A stretch of 23,823 nucleotides of DNA from JAUIBE01 sp035267185 (GTDB lineage Bacteria; Pseudomonadota; Gammaproteobacteria; Xanthomonadales; SZUA-36): contig DATFLY010000142.1 of assembly GCA_035267185.1 (NCBI GenBank), forward strand, positions 1 through 23,823, given 5' to 3'. The notes beneath the pieces are model-generated. The model had not been told where the DNA came from and did not search any database. It worked only from the letters and a program-made list of their open reading frames with translations. Numbering within the stretch: position 1 is the stretch's first letter; each line of letters opens with the position of its first letter. A program made the translations under genes and the position numbers. Shown one piece after another: positions 15,180 through 23,820 of the stretch.

Positions 15180-16805
15180 TTATTTGCGCACCGCTTTGTC
15201 GCGAAATCCTGAGGTGATGGGATAGCGGCGGTCACGGCCAAATGCACGGGCTGTGATGCGCACACCGGGAGGGGCCTGGCGGCGCTTGTATTCGTTTTGC
15301 AGAACAAGGCCTGCAATTTTGCGTACGACGCGTTCGCTGAACCCCGCCTCGACAATACTGGCGATTGACTCATCACGTTCGACGTATCGTTCCAGGATCA
15401 GATCCAGCTGGTCGTAAGGGGGCAATGAATCCTGGTCGGTCTGATCGTGCCGCAATTCGGCAGATGGCGGGCGGGTGATGACCGCCTCGGGAATCGCTGG
15501 TGATATGGTGTTTCGATAACGTGAAAGGTCGTAAACCCGGGTTTTGAAACAATCCAGCAATGGTGAGAATCCACCGCACATATCGCCATAGATGGTGCAA
15601 TAACCCACCGCGGCTTCGCTCTTGTTGCTGGTGCTGATGGGTAACCAGCCGAACTTGTTGGATAACGCCATCACCGTGGTACCGCGTATCCGTGCCTGCA
15701 GGTTCTCTTCGGTCAAATCGTGTTCCCGGCTATCAAATGACGGCTCGAGACATTCAAGCATGCCTTCAAAGGCAGACTCCACGGAAATAACCCGGTGGTC
15801 AACGCCAAGTCCCACCGCCTGTTCCTGCGCCAATTCGAGGCTTTCTGACGAGGTATAGCGGGTTGGCATCATGACCGTGTGCACATTTTCGGCACCCAGA
15901 GCATCCACTGCCAGAGCCAGTGACAGGGCTGAATCAATTCCGCCGCTTAACCCGAAAACCACCTCTCGAAAACCATTTTTTCGAACATACTCACGCAAAC
16001 CAAATCGTAGCACCTCGTAAGTTTCGGCCAGGCCGTCAGGATGCGGGTCGGGCCAGGTGTCTGCCTGAAACATCCTGGTATCCGGATCGTAATCCGCAAG
16101 CAGCAGGGCCTCGGCGCAAAGCGGTCCAGGTCCGCGCAAGCTGCCATCCCCGTTGACCAGCATACTTCTGCCATCAAACACCAGTTCGTCCTGCCCGCCA
16201 ACGGTATTGCAGTAAATTCCTGGCAGGCCGGTTTCGGAAAATCTGTTGGCGAACATCTCGCTGCGCGCTGTGAGTTTGCCTTCGTGATAGGGAGAAGCAT
16301 TTGGCATCAGCAGCAGCTCAGCACCCGCCGCTTTTGCCCTTTTTGCCGGACCAGGCGCCCAGGAGTCCTCGCAAATGATGACCCCAACACTCAGGCCATC
16401 GACATCAATGACCAGGGGTTCGGAGCCGGATGAAAAATAGCGTCGTTCATCAAACACACCGTAGTTGGGAAGCTCGTGTTTGAAATACCGGCCTTTGACT
16501 GCGCCGTCCCTGATCCAGCTGGCGGCATTGTAAATCTTGTCACCCTCAACCCAGGGATGCCCAATGACGACATCGATATCCCGAACATCAGGAGCAAGCG
16601 CCTCGAGTGTGGCTTTATTCTGCGCCAGGAATCCGGGACGAAGCAGCAGGTCTTCCGGGGGATAGCCTGTCAGTGCCAGTTCCGGAAACAGGAGAACCCG
16701 GACACCACTGGACTTTGCCTCAGCGATGCACTGTCTCGCTTTTCTGTCATTGCCGAGGATATCGCCGACCAGAAAGTCGTGTTGGGCAAGTGCAAATCGG
16801 ATCAT
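15180..16805 (-). CDS. nadE: glutamine-dependent NAD+ synthetase
   Basis: It amidates nicotinate adenine dinucleotide to NAD+ using ATP and glutamine, the last step of NAD synthesis. The N-terminal nitrilase-fold amidase domain (about 1-250) keeps its triad: E42 in FPELALTGY, K109 in YFKHELPNYGVFDE and C145 in IICEDSW. The C-terminal ATP-pyrophosphatase domain (about 265-541) has the P-loop SGGIDS at 287-292, followed by STSNKSEAAVGYCTIYGDMCGG and KTRVYDL. At 541 aa it is the two-domain, glutamine-using form rather than the short ammonia-dependent one. It starts 29 bases after sucD in the same direction, so co-transcription with sucCD is likely. The site before the ATG is poor in Shine-Dalgarno signal. 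Confidence 0.95.
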   Translation of the reverse strand: MIRFALAQHDFLVGDILGNDRKARQCIAEAKSSGVRVLLFPELALTGYPPEDLLLRPGFLAQNKATLEALAPDVRDIDVVIGHPWVEGDKIYNAASWIRDGAVKGRYFKHELPNYGVFDERRYFSSGSEPLVIDVDGLSVGVIICEDSWAPGPAKRAKAAGAELLLMPNASPYHEGKLTARSEMFANRFSETGLPGIYCNTVGGQDELVFDGRSMLVNGDGSLRGPGPLCAEALLLADYDPDTRMFQADTWPDPHPDGLAETYEVLRFGLREYVRKNGFREVVFGLSGGIDSALSLALAVDALGAENVHTVMMPTRYTSSESLELAQEQAVGLGVDHRVISVESAFEGMLECLEPSFDSREHDLTEENLQARIRGTTVMALSNKFGWLPISTSNKSEAAVGYCTIYGDMCGGFSPLLDCFKTRVYDLSRYRNTISPAIPEAVITRPPSAELRHDQTDQDSLPPYDQLDLILERYVERDESIASIVEAGFSERVVRKIAGLVLQNEYKRRQAPPGVRITARAFGRDRRYPITSGFRDKAVRK

Positions 16806-16834
16806 GTGGATTTACCGCAACGCGGCTGCCGGGC

Positions 16835-17710
16835 TTAACCCTGCAAACGCTCAGCCAACGCACTGCCAAGATCAACAGGAGAGCGTACCGTTGTCACACC
16901 GGCTTCCTCCAGCGCGGCAAACTTGTCCTCGGCGGTTCCCTTGCCCCCGGCAATAATGGCTCCCGCGTGCCCCATTCTCTTGCCTGGCGGTGCTGTTACA
17001 CCTGCGATGTAGGCCACCACGGGCTTGGTCACATGGTCGGCTATGAATTCGGCAGCCTCCTCTTCAGCCGTTCCGCCGATTTCACCCACCATGATGATTC
17101 CGTCAGTCTGGTCGTCGTCCTGGAAAAGGCCTAGCACATCGACAAAATTCATCCCCTGGATCGGGTCGCCCCCGATTCCGATGCAGGTCGACTGACCCAG
17201 CCCGGCGAGTGTTGTCTGGTGGACCGCTTCATAGGTGAGTGTGCCTGAACGGGAAACCACCCCGACGCGACCACTCTTGTGAATGCTGCCAGGCATGATG
17301 CCGATCTTGCATTCATCCGGGGTAATGATCCCGGGGCAGTTGGGTCCGATCAGCCAGGTGTCTTCCAGGTCTTCGATGACAGCCTTCACCGTCATCATGT
17401 CCAGCACCGGAATGCCCTCGGTGATGGCGACAATGACGCGAATTCCTGCATCGGCAGCCTCTAAAATTGCATCTGCTGCGAAGGGTGGCGGCACGTAAAT
17501 GACACTGGCCTCAGCACCCGTGGCCTCAACAGCATCACTGACGGTATTAAATACCGGCAGGCCAAGATGTTCCTGTCCGCCTTTTCCAGGCGTGACCCCG
17601 CCCACCAGTTTTGTGCCGTAATCCAGCGCCTGCTGGGAGTGAAATGTACCCTGGTTGCCAGTAAACCCCTGGCAGATCACGCGGGTGTTGCGGTCAATCA
17701 GTACGCTCAT
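16835..17710 (-). CDS. sucD: succinate-CoA ligase, alpha subunit
   Basis: With SucC it converts succinyl-CoA, ADP or GDP and phosphate to succinate, CoA and nucleoside triphosphate in the TCA cycle. The CoA-binding Rossmann domain has CQGFTGNQGTFH (13-24) and GTKLVGGVTPGKGG (32-45). The ligase domain has IGPNCPGIITP (121-131) and GHAGAIIAGGKGTAEDK, in which H248 is the phosphorylated histidine. The 291 aa is full length. A ribosome-binding site ACGGAG lies at 17719-17724. It follows sucC by 33 bases, as expected of a sucCD operon. Confidence 0.97.
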   Translation of the reverse strand: MSVLIDRNTRVICQGFTGNQGTFHSQQALDYGTKLVGGVTPGKGGQEHLGLPVFNTVSDAVEATGAEASVIYVPPPFAADAILEAADAGIRVIVAITEGIPVLDMMTVKAVIEDLEDTWLIGPNCPGIITPDECKIGIMPGSIHKSGRVGVVSRSGTLTYEAVHQTTLAGLGQSTCIGIGGDPIQGMNFVDVLGLFQDDDQTDGIIMVGEIGGTAEEEAAEFIADHVTKPVVAYIAGVTAPPGKRMGHAGAIIAGGKGTAEDKFAALEEAGVTTVRSPVDLGSALAERLQG

Positions 17711-17743
17711 TTATGAACTCCGTCAGAATTCTGTTATTTGGTT

Positions 17744-18904
17744 TCAGGCTGCAGCCGCCACGACTTTTTGTGCAGCATCATCAAGATCATCGGCCGCAAT
17801 GATTGCCAGACCGCTTTCACTCAGCAGTTGTTTGCCCAACTCAACGTTGGTTCCTTCCAGGCGAACAACCACCGGGACTTCAACACCCACTTCACGAACC
17901 GCGGCGATGATTCCCTCGGCAATTTCATTGCAACGAACGATTCCACCAAAAATGTTCACCAGGATTGCCTCGACCCTGTCACTGGAAAGGATCAGCTTGA
18001 ATGCTTCTTTGACCCGTTCGGCATTTGATCCGCCGCCCACATCCAGGAAATTGGCCGGATCACCACCATTCAGCTTGATGACATCCATGGTTGCCATCGC
18101 CAGGCCTGCGCCATTGACCATGCAGGCAATGTTTCCATCGAGGGTGACATAATTGAGATCAAATTCACTGGCTGCAGCCTCGGTTGGATCTTCCTGGGCA
18201 ACATCACGCATCTGGGCAAGATCCGGATGCCTGAAAAGTGCGTTTCCATCGGCATTGATCTTGGCATCCAGGGCCAGCAAATCCTGCTCTTTGGTAATGA
18301 TCAGTGGGTTGACTTCGATCAGGCCCAGGTCTTTTTCACGAAACAGTCGATAAAGGCCCATCATGATGGTGCCAAGCTGCTTGACCTGTTTGCCTGACAA
18401 GCCCAGTCCAAAGGCCATTTGTCGCACCTGGAAAGGCTGCAGGCCAGCAGTATTGTCCACGTGAATATTGACGATTTTCTCAGGCGCTGTCCTTGCGACT
18501 TCCTCAATGTCCACACCACCTGCGGCTGAAGCCATGAAAGTCACGCAGCGATTTGCCCGGTCAACCAGGGCTGAAAGATACAGCTCCTGTTCAATGTCAA
18601 TGGCCTCTGCGATCAGAACCAGGTCCACTGGCAGTGCCAGCCCGCCGGTCTGATACGTGCTGATCTTCATATCCAGCATGCGTTGTGCTTCTGCACGAAC
18701 CTCTTCCAGGCTGCGAGCCAGCTTGACGCCACCGGCCTTGCCACGCCCACCTGCGTGAACCTGCGCCTTAACAACCCACATATCACCACCCAGGCTTTGA
18801 GCCGCTTCCACGGCCTTCTCTGCCGTGTCTGCGACAATGCCCTCTGGCACCGGAATCTGGTACTCGGCAAACAATGCCTTGGCCTGGTATTCGTGAAAAT
18901 TCAT
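17744..18904 (-). CDS. sucC: succinate-CoA ligase [ADP-forming], beta subunit
   Basis: This is the nucleotide-binding and succinate-binding half of succinyl-CoA synthetase. An ATP-grasp domain begins with MNFHEYQAKALFAEY and has QVHAGGRGKAGGVKL (about 48-62). The C-terminal part has GGDPANFLDVGGGS and LVNIFGGIVRCNEIAEGI, the phosphohistidine-facing loop and ligase domain. The 386 aa is within two residues of the E. coli protein. A good ribosome-binding site, GAGGAAA (18909-18915), precedes the ATG. TATAAC on the minus strand at 18930-18935 might be a -10 box, but the -35 is not clear. It is the first gene of the sucC-sucD-nadE run and diverges from pilS. Confidence 0.97.
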   Translation of the reverse strand: MNFHEYQAKALFAEYQIPVPEGIVADTAEKAVEAAQSLGGDMWVVKAQVHAGGRGKAGGVKLARSLEEVRAEAQRMLDMKISTYQTGGLALPVDLVLIAEAIDIEQELYLSALVDRANRCVTFMASAAGGVDIEEVARTAPEKIVNIHVDNTAGLQPFQVRQMAFGLGLSGKQVKQLGTIMMGLYRLFREKDLGLIEVNPLIITKEQDLLALDAKINADGNALFRHPDLAQMRDVAQEDPTEAAASEFDLNYVTLDGNIACMVNGAGLAMATMDVIKLNGGDPANFLDVGGGSNAERVKEAFKLILSSDRVEAILVNIFGGIVRCNEIAEGIIAAVREVGVEVPVVVRLEGTNVELGKQLLSESGLAIIAADDLDDAAQKVVAAAA

Positions 18905-19070
18905 GTCATTTCCTCAGGAATGGAATTCAGTTATAGCCTGCAAATCCGGAATCGTTGGTAAAGACTGGCGAGGTCAACCTTACCCGACTGGCCGGCGAGG
19001 TCGGCTATTCTCTCCCGAAACCACGCTCCAAATCAAAGAAGTTTGGGTCTGGATCATCAACCTCCGGTGA

Positions 19071-19076
19071 TATAAT
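19071..19076 (+). promoter_or_regulatory. possible -10 box for pilS-pilR
   Basis: A perfect TATAAT lies 74 bases before the preferred pilS ATG, in the divergent gap with sucC. The only -35-like hexamer (TTGGGT, 19043-19048) is 22 bases away, which is too far for a standard sigma-70 promoter. The call rests on the -10 box alone. Confidence 0.35.
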
Positions 19077-19149
19077 GGTGTTCTTCTATTTTCAGTGCTG
19101 AATTTCGTTGAGCTATGCCAAACGGAATGGTGCCCAGCAACGGGTAAAA

Positions 19150-20826
19150 ATGATCATGAACGACTCGTCGAAAGCCAGTGCTTTTCCGCTCTCTGAAGCG
19201 CTGACCCGGCGTGTCCTTCATTACCTGAACGTCTACCGAATGGTGATTTCGGTTCTGCTGGGACTGGGCTATTTCAGCGGAGCGATTGGCACAACGGTCA
19301 CCGCAGAACATCCGGGGTTCGCTGGTGCCGTCCTTACGATCTACCTTATTTTTGCTGCCTTCAATCTATTCAGTGCACTGAAGCCACGCGACGACGTTCA
19401 TCGCCTGGCGATGATCTCGTTGATATTTGACATATTTTTCCTGTCCCTGATGTTGATTGCATTTGGCGGGCTGGAAAACGGCCTTGGCGTGTTGTTAATT
19501 TTTGCCTGCGGCCTTGGCGCAATCTTGCTGCCGATACGGATTGCGCTTTTCCTGGCCGCTGTGGCATCACTATCGATTATTGCCGAGGCAGTATTGCGTG
19601 CTTACAGCCTCGAGGGCATGGAAGCGATACTCCGTGCCGGGCTATACGGTGTAACAGCCATGCTATCGACGCTGGTGGGCCACCAGGTGGCCTATTGGGC
19701 CAGGGATTACCGCCTGATCGCCGAAAAAAGCATGGCCACCGTCAGTGAACTGGAACAGGTCAATGAACTCATCATTCGAAGGATGCGAACCGGCGTCATC
19801 GCGGTGGATAAGGACTGCAACATCACTGTGATGAATGAATCTGCCTGGTTCCTGATGGGCAGCCCACCGGTCAGGCAGCAAAAACTCGATCAACTGTCTC
19901 CAAGACTGAACAGTGCCCTGACGAACTGGCGGGCATCTTCCATTCTCAGCAACAAACAGATTTTGCTGGAACCCAGCCAGGCCCAGGTGGTACCCAGTTT
20001 CGTTTCATTGCCACTGGACGAAGAAACAGGCACCCTGATTTTTCTGGCTGATGACAACCTGATCACCCGCCGGGCGATGCAAATATCGGTCACAACCCTG
20101 GGCAAGCTCTCCAGCAGTATTGCTCATGAAATTCGCAACCCCCTGGCAGCGGCATCACATGCCGCGCAACTGCTTGAGGAATCGCCGACCATCAAGCTGA
20201 GCGAGATGCGCCTGGTCAACATCATTCAGAAGCAATGCAAACGCATGAATGGGATTGTCGAAAATATCCTGCAGTTGTCGCGGCGCGAGCAATCAAAACC
20301 GGAATCTGTGGAGCTGCATGAGTTCCTGTCCGAGCTTGTCGGGGAGTTCCTCTCGACCCAGAAAGCTAAAAATGTGGATTTCAAAACCCATTTTTCGCCC
20401 GGAGAGTCCTACGTGGTCTTCGATCGCAGCCAGCTCAGCCAATGCATCTGGAAGCTGCTGGATAACGCCATCGATCATTCAAGCGGAACCAAGGTGGCAC
20501 GGTTACGAATGCGGATGCGAAAAGATGAACAGGCGGGATATTGCGTCATCACGCTTGAAGACAACGGGCCAGGTATAGAGAAAGCCCAGATCAAGCATAT
20601 TTTCGAACCATTCTTTTCAACCAGGAAAGAGGGATCGGGGCTGGGGCTTTATATTGCCCGTCAACTTTGCGAAGCAAATCAGTCTGAACTTACGGTAGAC
20701 TCTGAACCCGGGCAAGGCGCTCGTTTTCATATCCGCGTCGGGTTGGCCCGGGGTAAACCGGCCGAATCTGAATTAGAAACCGATACCGATGCCGAACAAG
20801 AGCTGGAAGAACAAGCGTCAACATAG
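19150..20826 (+). CDS. pilS: sensor histidine kinase PilS
   Basis: This is the membrane sensor kinase of the PilS-PilR two-component system, which controls type IV pilin transcription. The frame is open from a TTG at 19108. I prefer the ATG at 19150 (ATG-ATC-ATG), although the ribosome-binding region is weak either way. From that start, about six hydrophobic segments fill residues 20-195 (typical of PilS). A PAS-like region follows, with RMRTGVIAVDKDCNITVMNESAWFLMG. The HisKA box SSIAHEIRNPLAA has the phosphoacceptor histidine near 326. The HATPase domain has DNAIDHS, DNGPGIEKAQIKHIFEPFFSTRK and GSGLGLYIARQLCEAN. The acidic tail is unusual but harmless. The partner pilR starts ten bases downstream. 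NtrB is the main alternative and is disfavoured by the six-helix N-terminus. Confidence 0.9.
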   Translation: MIMNDSSKASAFPLSEALTRRVLHYLNVYRMVISVLLGLGYFSGAIGTTVTAEHPGFAGAVLTIYLIFAAFNLFSALKPRDDVHRLAMISLIFDIFFLSLMLIAFGGLENGLGVLLIFACGLGAILLPIRIALFLAAVASLSIIAEAVLRAYSLEGMEAILRAGLYGVTAMLSTLVGHQVAYWARDYRLIAEKSMATVSELEQVNELIIRRMRTGVIAVDKDCNITVMNESAWFLMGSPPVRQQKLDQLSPRLNSALTNWRASSILSNKQILLEPSQAQVVPSFVSLPLDEETGTLIFLADDNLITRRAMQISVTTLGKLSSSIAHEIRNPLAAASHAAQLLEESPTIKLSEMRLVNIIQKQCKRMNGIVENILQLSRREQSKPESVELHEFLSELVGEFLSTQKAKNVDFKTHFSPGESYVVFDRSQLSQCIWKLLDNAIDHSSGTKVARLRMRMRKDEQAGYCVITLEDNGPGIEKAQIKHIFEPFFSTRKEGSGLGLYIARQLCEANQSELTVDSEPGQGARFHIRVGLARGKPAESELETDTDAEQELEEQAST

Positions 20827-20836
20827 AAACTTATAA

Positions 20837-22231
20837 ATGACTAAAGCACAGCAAAGAGTGCTCGTGATCGATGACGAGCCGGATATTCGCGAACTCCTGG
20901 ACCTGACCCTGACCCGGATGGGCCTGGATGTCACCACCGTCGAGGACCTTGGCGAAGCACGTCACGAACTGGGTAATGGCAGCTTCAGTTTCTGCCTGAC
21001 AGACATGCGCCTGCCGGATGGCAACGGTCTTGACCTCGTCCAGGAAATCTCTGACAAATACCCCGAGCTACCCACAGCAGTCATCACGGCACACGGCAGG
21101 GTCGAGGATGCGGTAAATGCGCTGAAGATGGGCGCCTTTGATTTTGTGTCGAAACCGGTTGACCTGAGTGTTCTTCGCAAGCTGGTCAACACTGCACTGA
21201 AACTGGTTCAGGAAGAACCCAGGGAAGACAAAGAGGAAGACGAATCAGTTTCCCTGCCATCGGGACCATTGGACAAGATGGCCGGCAAGTCCAAGGCCAT
21301 TCAACAGTGCAAGAAAATGATCGCCAAACTTTCTCGCAGCCAGGCACCGGTGCTTGTGAGCGGCGACTCTGGTTCGGGCAAAGAGCTCGCGGCAAAATTG
21401 ATTCATGAACTGGGACCTCGTGCTGATGGCCCCTTCATACCGGTCAACTGTGGTGCCATTCCGACTGAGTTGATGGAGAGTGAGTTTTTCGGGCATAAGA
21501 AAGGCAGTTTCACCGGAGCCTCCGCCGACAAGGAAGGATTGTTCCAGGCCGCAGATGGCGGCAGCCTGATGCTTGATGAAGTTGCAGATTTGCCCTTGCA
21601 TATGCAGGTAAAGTTGCTTCGCGCCATCCAGGAAAAGGCAGTGATGCCCATTGGAGCACGCAGCGAAGTGTCGATTGATGTGCGGATTCTCAGCGCCACC
21701 AACAAACCTCTCAAACCACTGGTGGAATCAGGCCATTTTCGAAGCGACCTGTATTTTCGCCTGAATGTGATTGAGCTGCATTTACCAAGCCTGAACGAGC
21801 GTCGATCGGATATTCCCATTCTTGCTGAACGCTTTCTGGCTGAAATCACCCAGCAATGGGATGACCGTGAACCGCCTGAATTCACGACGGAGGCAATGGA
21901 AGCCCTGCAGAACCACACTTACACTGGCAATGTGCGTGAACTGATCAACATACTGCAGCGCGCAATTACGATGAGTGAAGACGACAAGATCGAAGTCGAG
22001 GATCTGATGCTCCAGCAGGGAATGGCTACGGAGCCAGTAATGGAAGACGATGCGCCTGCGCCTGACAAAGATGAAGACCAGTCGCTGGATTCCTACATTG
22101 AAGATATTGAGAAGAAGAAACTGGAAGAAGCACTGATCAAGGCACGGTATAACAAGACACGTGCGGCTGAACTACTGGGAATCAGCTTTCGTTCTTTCCG
22201 TTATAAGCTCAAAAAATATGGAATCGACTAG
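20837..22231 (+). CDS. pilR: sigma-54-dependent response regulator PilR
   Basis: It activates sigma-54 promoters, classically that of the major pilin gene pilA, when phosphorylated by PilS. The receiver domain (about 6-120) has the acidic pair in VIDDEPD, phospho-acceptor D56, T84 and K106. The AAA+ domain (about 145-385) has a Walker A, GDSGSGKE (176-183), slightly different from the usual GESGTGKE. It also has the sigma-54 contact loop GSFTGA (223-228) and a Walker B-like GGSLMLDEVADLP. The C-terminal Fis-type helix-turn-helix includes ALIKARYNKTRAAELLGISFRSFRYKLKKYGID. The 464 aa is full length. No sigma-54 target promoter or pilA is visible in this window, so regulation of pilA here is inferred. 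Confidence 0.92.
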   Translation: MTKAQQRVLVIDDEPDIRELLDLTLTRMGLDVTTVEDLGEARHELGNGSFSFCLTDMRLPDGNGLDLVQEISDKYPELPTAVITAHGRVEDAVNALKMGAFDFVSKPVDLSVLRKLVNTALKLVQEEPREDKEEDESVSLPSGPLDKMAGKSKAIQQCKKMIAKLSRSQAPVLVSGDSGSGKELAAKLIHELGPRADGPFIPVNCGAIPTELMESEFFGHKKGSFTGASADKEGLFQAADGGSLMLDEVADLPLHMQVKLLRAIQEKAVMPIGARSEVSIDVRILSATNKPLKPLVESGHFRSDLYFRLNVIELHLPSLNERRSDIPILAERFLAEITQQWDDREPPEFTTEAMEALQNHTYTGNVRELINILQRAITMSEDDKIEVEDLMLQQGMATEPVMEDDAPAPDKDEDQSLDSYIEDIEKKKLEEALIKARYNKTRAAELLGISFRSFRYKLKKYGID

Positions 22232-22249
22232 GCCAGAACCGGTTGAGCC

Positions 22250-22262
22250 GGGGTTAGACCCC
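22250..22262 (+). repeat. GGGGT-TAG-ACCCC palindrome before egtB
   Basis: A perfect five-base stem with a TAG loop follows the pilR stop by 18 bases, with CATTCTC after it. It is a weak terminator at best. Its form resembles the GGGGTC(T/A)GACCCC motif found near REP-type elements in many proteobacteria, so it may be a repeat remnant. Confidence 0.35.
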
Positions 22263-22273
22263 ATTCTCAAGTC

Positions 22274-23551
22274 ATGACACCGCAGGCAGCCCCATCGCCA
22301 GGGGAAATGTGCTCTGGAACCATTAATTGGCCGGACTTTAATGTCATTCCAACCGAGCAGTATGCCGGGCACCGTCAAGAACTGCTTCAGGCCTTTCAGG
22401 CAGTGCGGGCTCATAGCAGAAAATTGACCCACCCATTTTCTGAAACCGAACATCAAATCCAGTCAATGCCAGATGCCAGCCCTGCAAAATGGCACCTGGC
22501 ACACACCACCTGGTTTTTCGAAACCTTCATTCTTCAGCATTTCAAACCAGATTTCGTATGGTTTGATAAGCATTTTTGCTACCTCTTCAATTCCTATTAC
22601 AACGCGATCGGCAAGCAGTATCCTCGCCCGGAACGCGGATTGATGACTAACCCGGATCTTGAAGGTGTTTGGAATTATCGAAATGCTGTCGACCATGAAA
22701 TGGTCAGGTTGATTACCACTTGTGACGACAGGCAATTTGAGCAGTTGGCACCGACCCTGGTGTTGGGCCTGAACCATGAGCAACAACACCAGGAACTGAT
22801 CGTTACAGATATCAAGCACGGCCTGTACCAGTCGGCACCTGACAACTGCTTCACAAAATCCAAGGCCGAAAATACTACTGGCGATCATTCCGGATGGTTA
22901 AGCCACGAAGGCGGATTGGTATCAATTGGCTACGCAGGCCATGGTTTTTGCTTTGATAACGAGCTGGCTGTCCACCAGGTTCATCTGACTCCATTCAAAA
23001 TTTCAAAGCACCTGGTAACGGCAGGACAGTGGCTGGAATTTATGGAAGACGGGGGATACCAGGCACCCTTGTTATGGCTGTCCGATGGCTGGCAATGGTT
23101 ACAGGAACAGAATATCGATGCGCCACAATACTGGCGAATAATCGATGGTGAACGGTGTCGTTTCACGATCAATGGCTGGGTTGAGGTTAATCCGGACGAT
23201 CCGGTTCGTCACATTAGTTACTACGAGGCTGACGCTTTTGCCCAATGGGCCGGAGTAAGATTGCCCAGGGAATCAGAATGGGAAGCGGTTTTTACCGATC
23301 AATCTGAAAGCCTTGAGGGACCTGGTCAATGTTGGGAGTGGACGCAAAGCGCGTATTCGGCTTATCCGGGTTTCAAACCAACACCGGGTGATGCCGGAGA
23401 ATACAACGGCAAATTCATGGTTAACCAGATGGTATTGAGGGGCAGTTCACCTGCAACGCCGAATTTTCATTCCAGGCCCAGTTACAGAAACTTTTTTTAC
23501 CCAGGAGCCAGGTGGCAATATTCCGGCCTGAGGTTGGCAAAGGACGGATAG
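22274..23551 (+). CDS. egtB: ergothioneine biosynthesis protein EgtB
   Basis: EgtB is a non-haem iron sulfoxide synthase. It joins hercynine (trimethylhistidine) to a thiol (gamma-glutamylcysteine or cysteine) in ergothioneine synthesis. The N-terminal DinB-type domain (about 30-190) has SMPDASPAKWHLAHTTWFFE and the iron-site histidines in NHEQQHQEL. The C-terminal formylglycine-generating-like domain (about 210-425) has SYYEADAFAQWAGVRLPRESEWE and ends with the family's RNFFYPGARWQYSGLRLA. At 425 aa it is complete. The ATG at 22274 gives roughly 25 residues before the usual start of homology, and its ribosome-binding site is weak, so a later start is possible. The expected partner methyltransferase egtD is not in the next 270 bases. 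The substrate thiol cannot be told from the sequence. Confidence 0.93.
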   Translation: MTPQAAPSPGEMCSGTINWPDFNVIPTEQYAGHRQELLQAFQAVRAHSRKLTHPFSETEHQIQSMPDASPAKWHLAHTTWFFETFILQHFKPDFVWFDKHFCYLFNSYYNAIGKQYPRPERGLMTNPDLEGVWNYRNAVDHEMVRLITTCDDRQFEQLAPTLVLGLNHEQQHQELIVTDIKHGLYQSAPDNCFTKSKAENTTGDHSGWLSHEGGLVSIGYAGHGFCFDNELAVHQVHLTPFKISKHLVTAGQWLEFMEDGGYQAPLLWLSDGWQWLQEQNIDAPQYWRIIDGERCRFTINGWVEVNPDDPVRHISYYEADAFAQWAGVRLPRESEWEAVFTDQSESLEGPGQCWEWTQSAYSAYPGFKPTPGDAGEYNGKFMVNQMVLRGSSPATPNFHSRPSYRNFFYPGARWQYSGLRLAKDG

Positions 23552-23697
23552 ATGCAATTCGGATCTGGTCTTTGCTGTCATAAAAATGAGACTGTTCATT
23601 GTCCGGAAACCAATTAGATCGTTTCGCCGAAAGCACGAAAAACAATAGCAAAGTTATCCCGGTTTCCTACAGCCCCAGGAACCGTTAACCCGGAATT

Positions 23698-23820
23698 TGA
23701 CGTCTACGTCATCCAGGAACCCTCACTCTGACATCATCCCGGAAGGAGCGCCAGCGACTATCCGGGACCCACGCTCTCGCAAGGCGGGTAGGTCCCGGTC
23801 TTCGCAGAGCGAAACCGGGA
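23698..23820. repeat. REP-like palindrome cluster at window end
   Basis: Three inverted repeats lie in a row: TGACGT-CT-ACGTCA (23698-23711), TCCCGGA...TCCGGGA enclosing 17 bases (23737-23767), and TCCCGGT-C-TTCGC-AGA-GCGAA-ACCGGGA with one bulge (23793-23820). The shared CCGGGA stem sequence and alternate hairpin orientation are typical of REP/BIME-type repeats, and the array may continue past the window. The preceding 23552-23697 shows no gene. A lone ATCCCGGTTTCC at 23658-23669 may be another fragment. Confidence 0.65.

Noticed and set aside
19150..22231. NtrB-NtrC nitrogen regulators
   Set aside because: The kinase has a multi-helix membrane N-terminus typical of PilS, and the pair sits beside sucCD as pilSR does in Xanthomonas.
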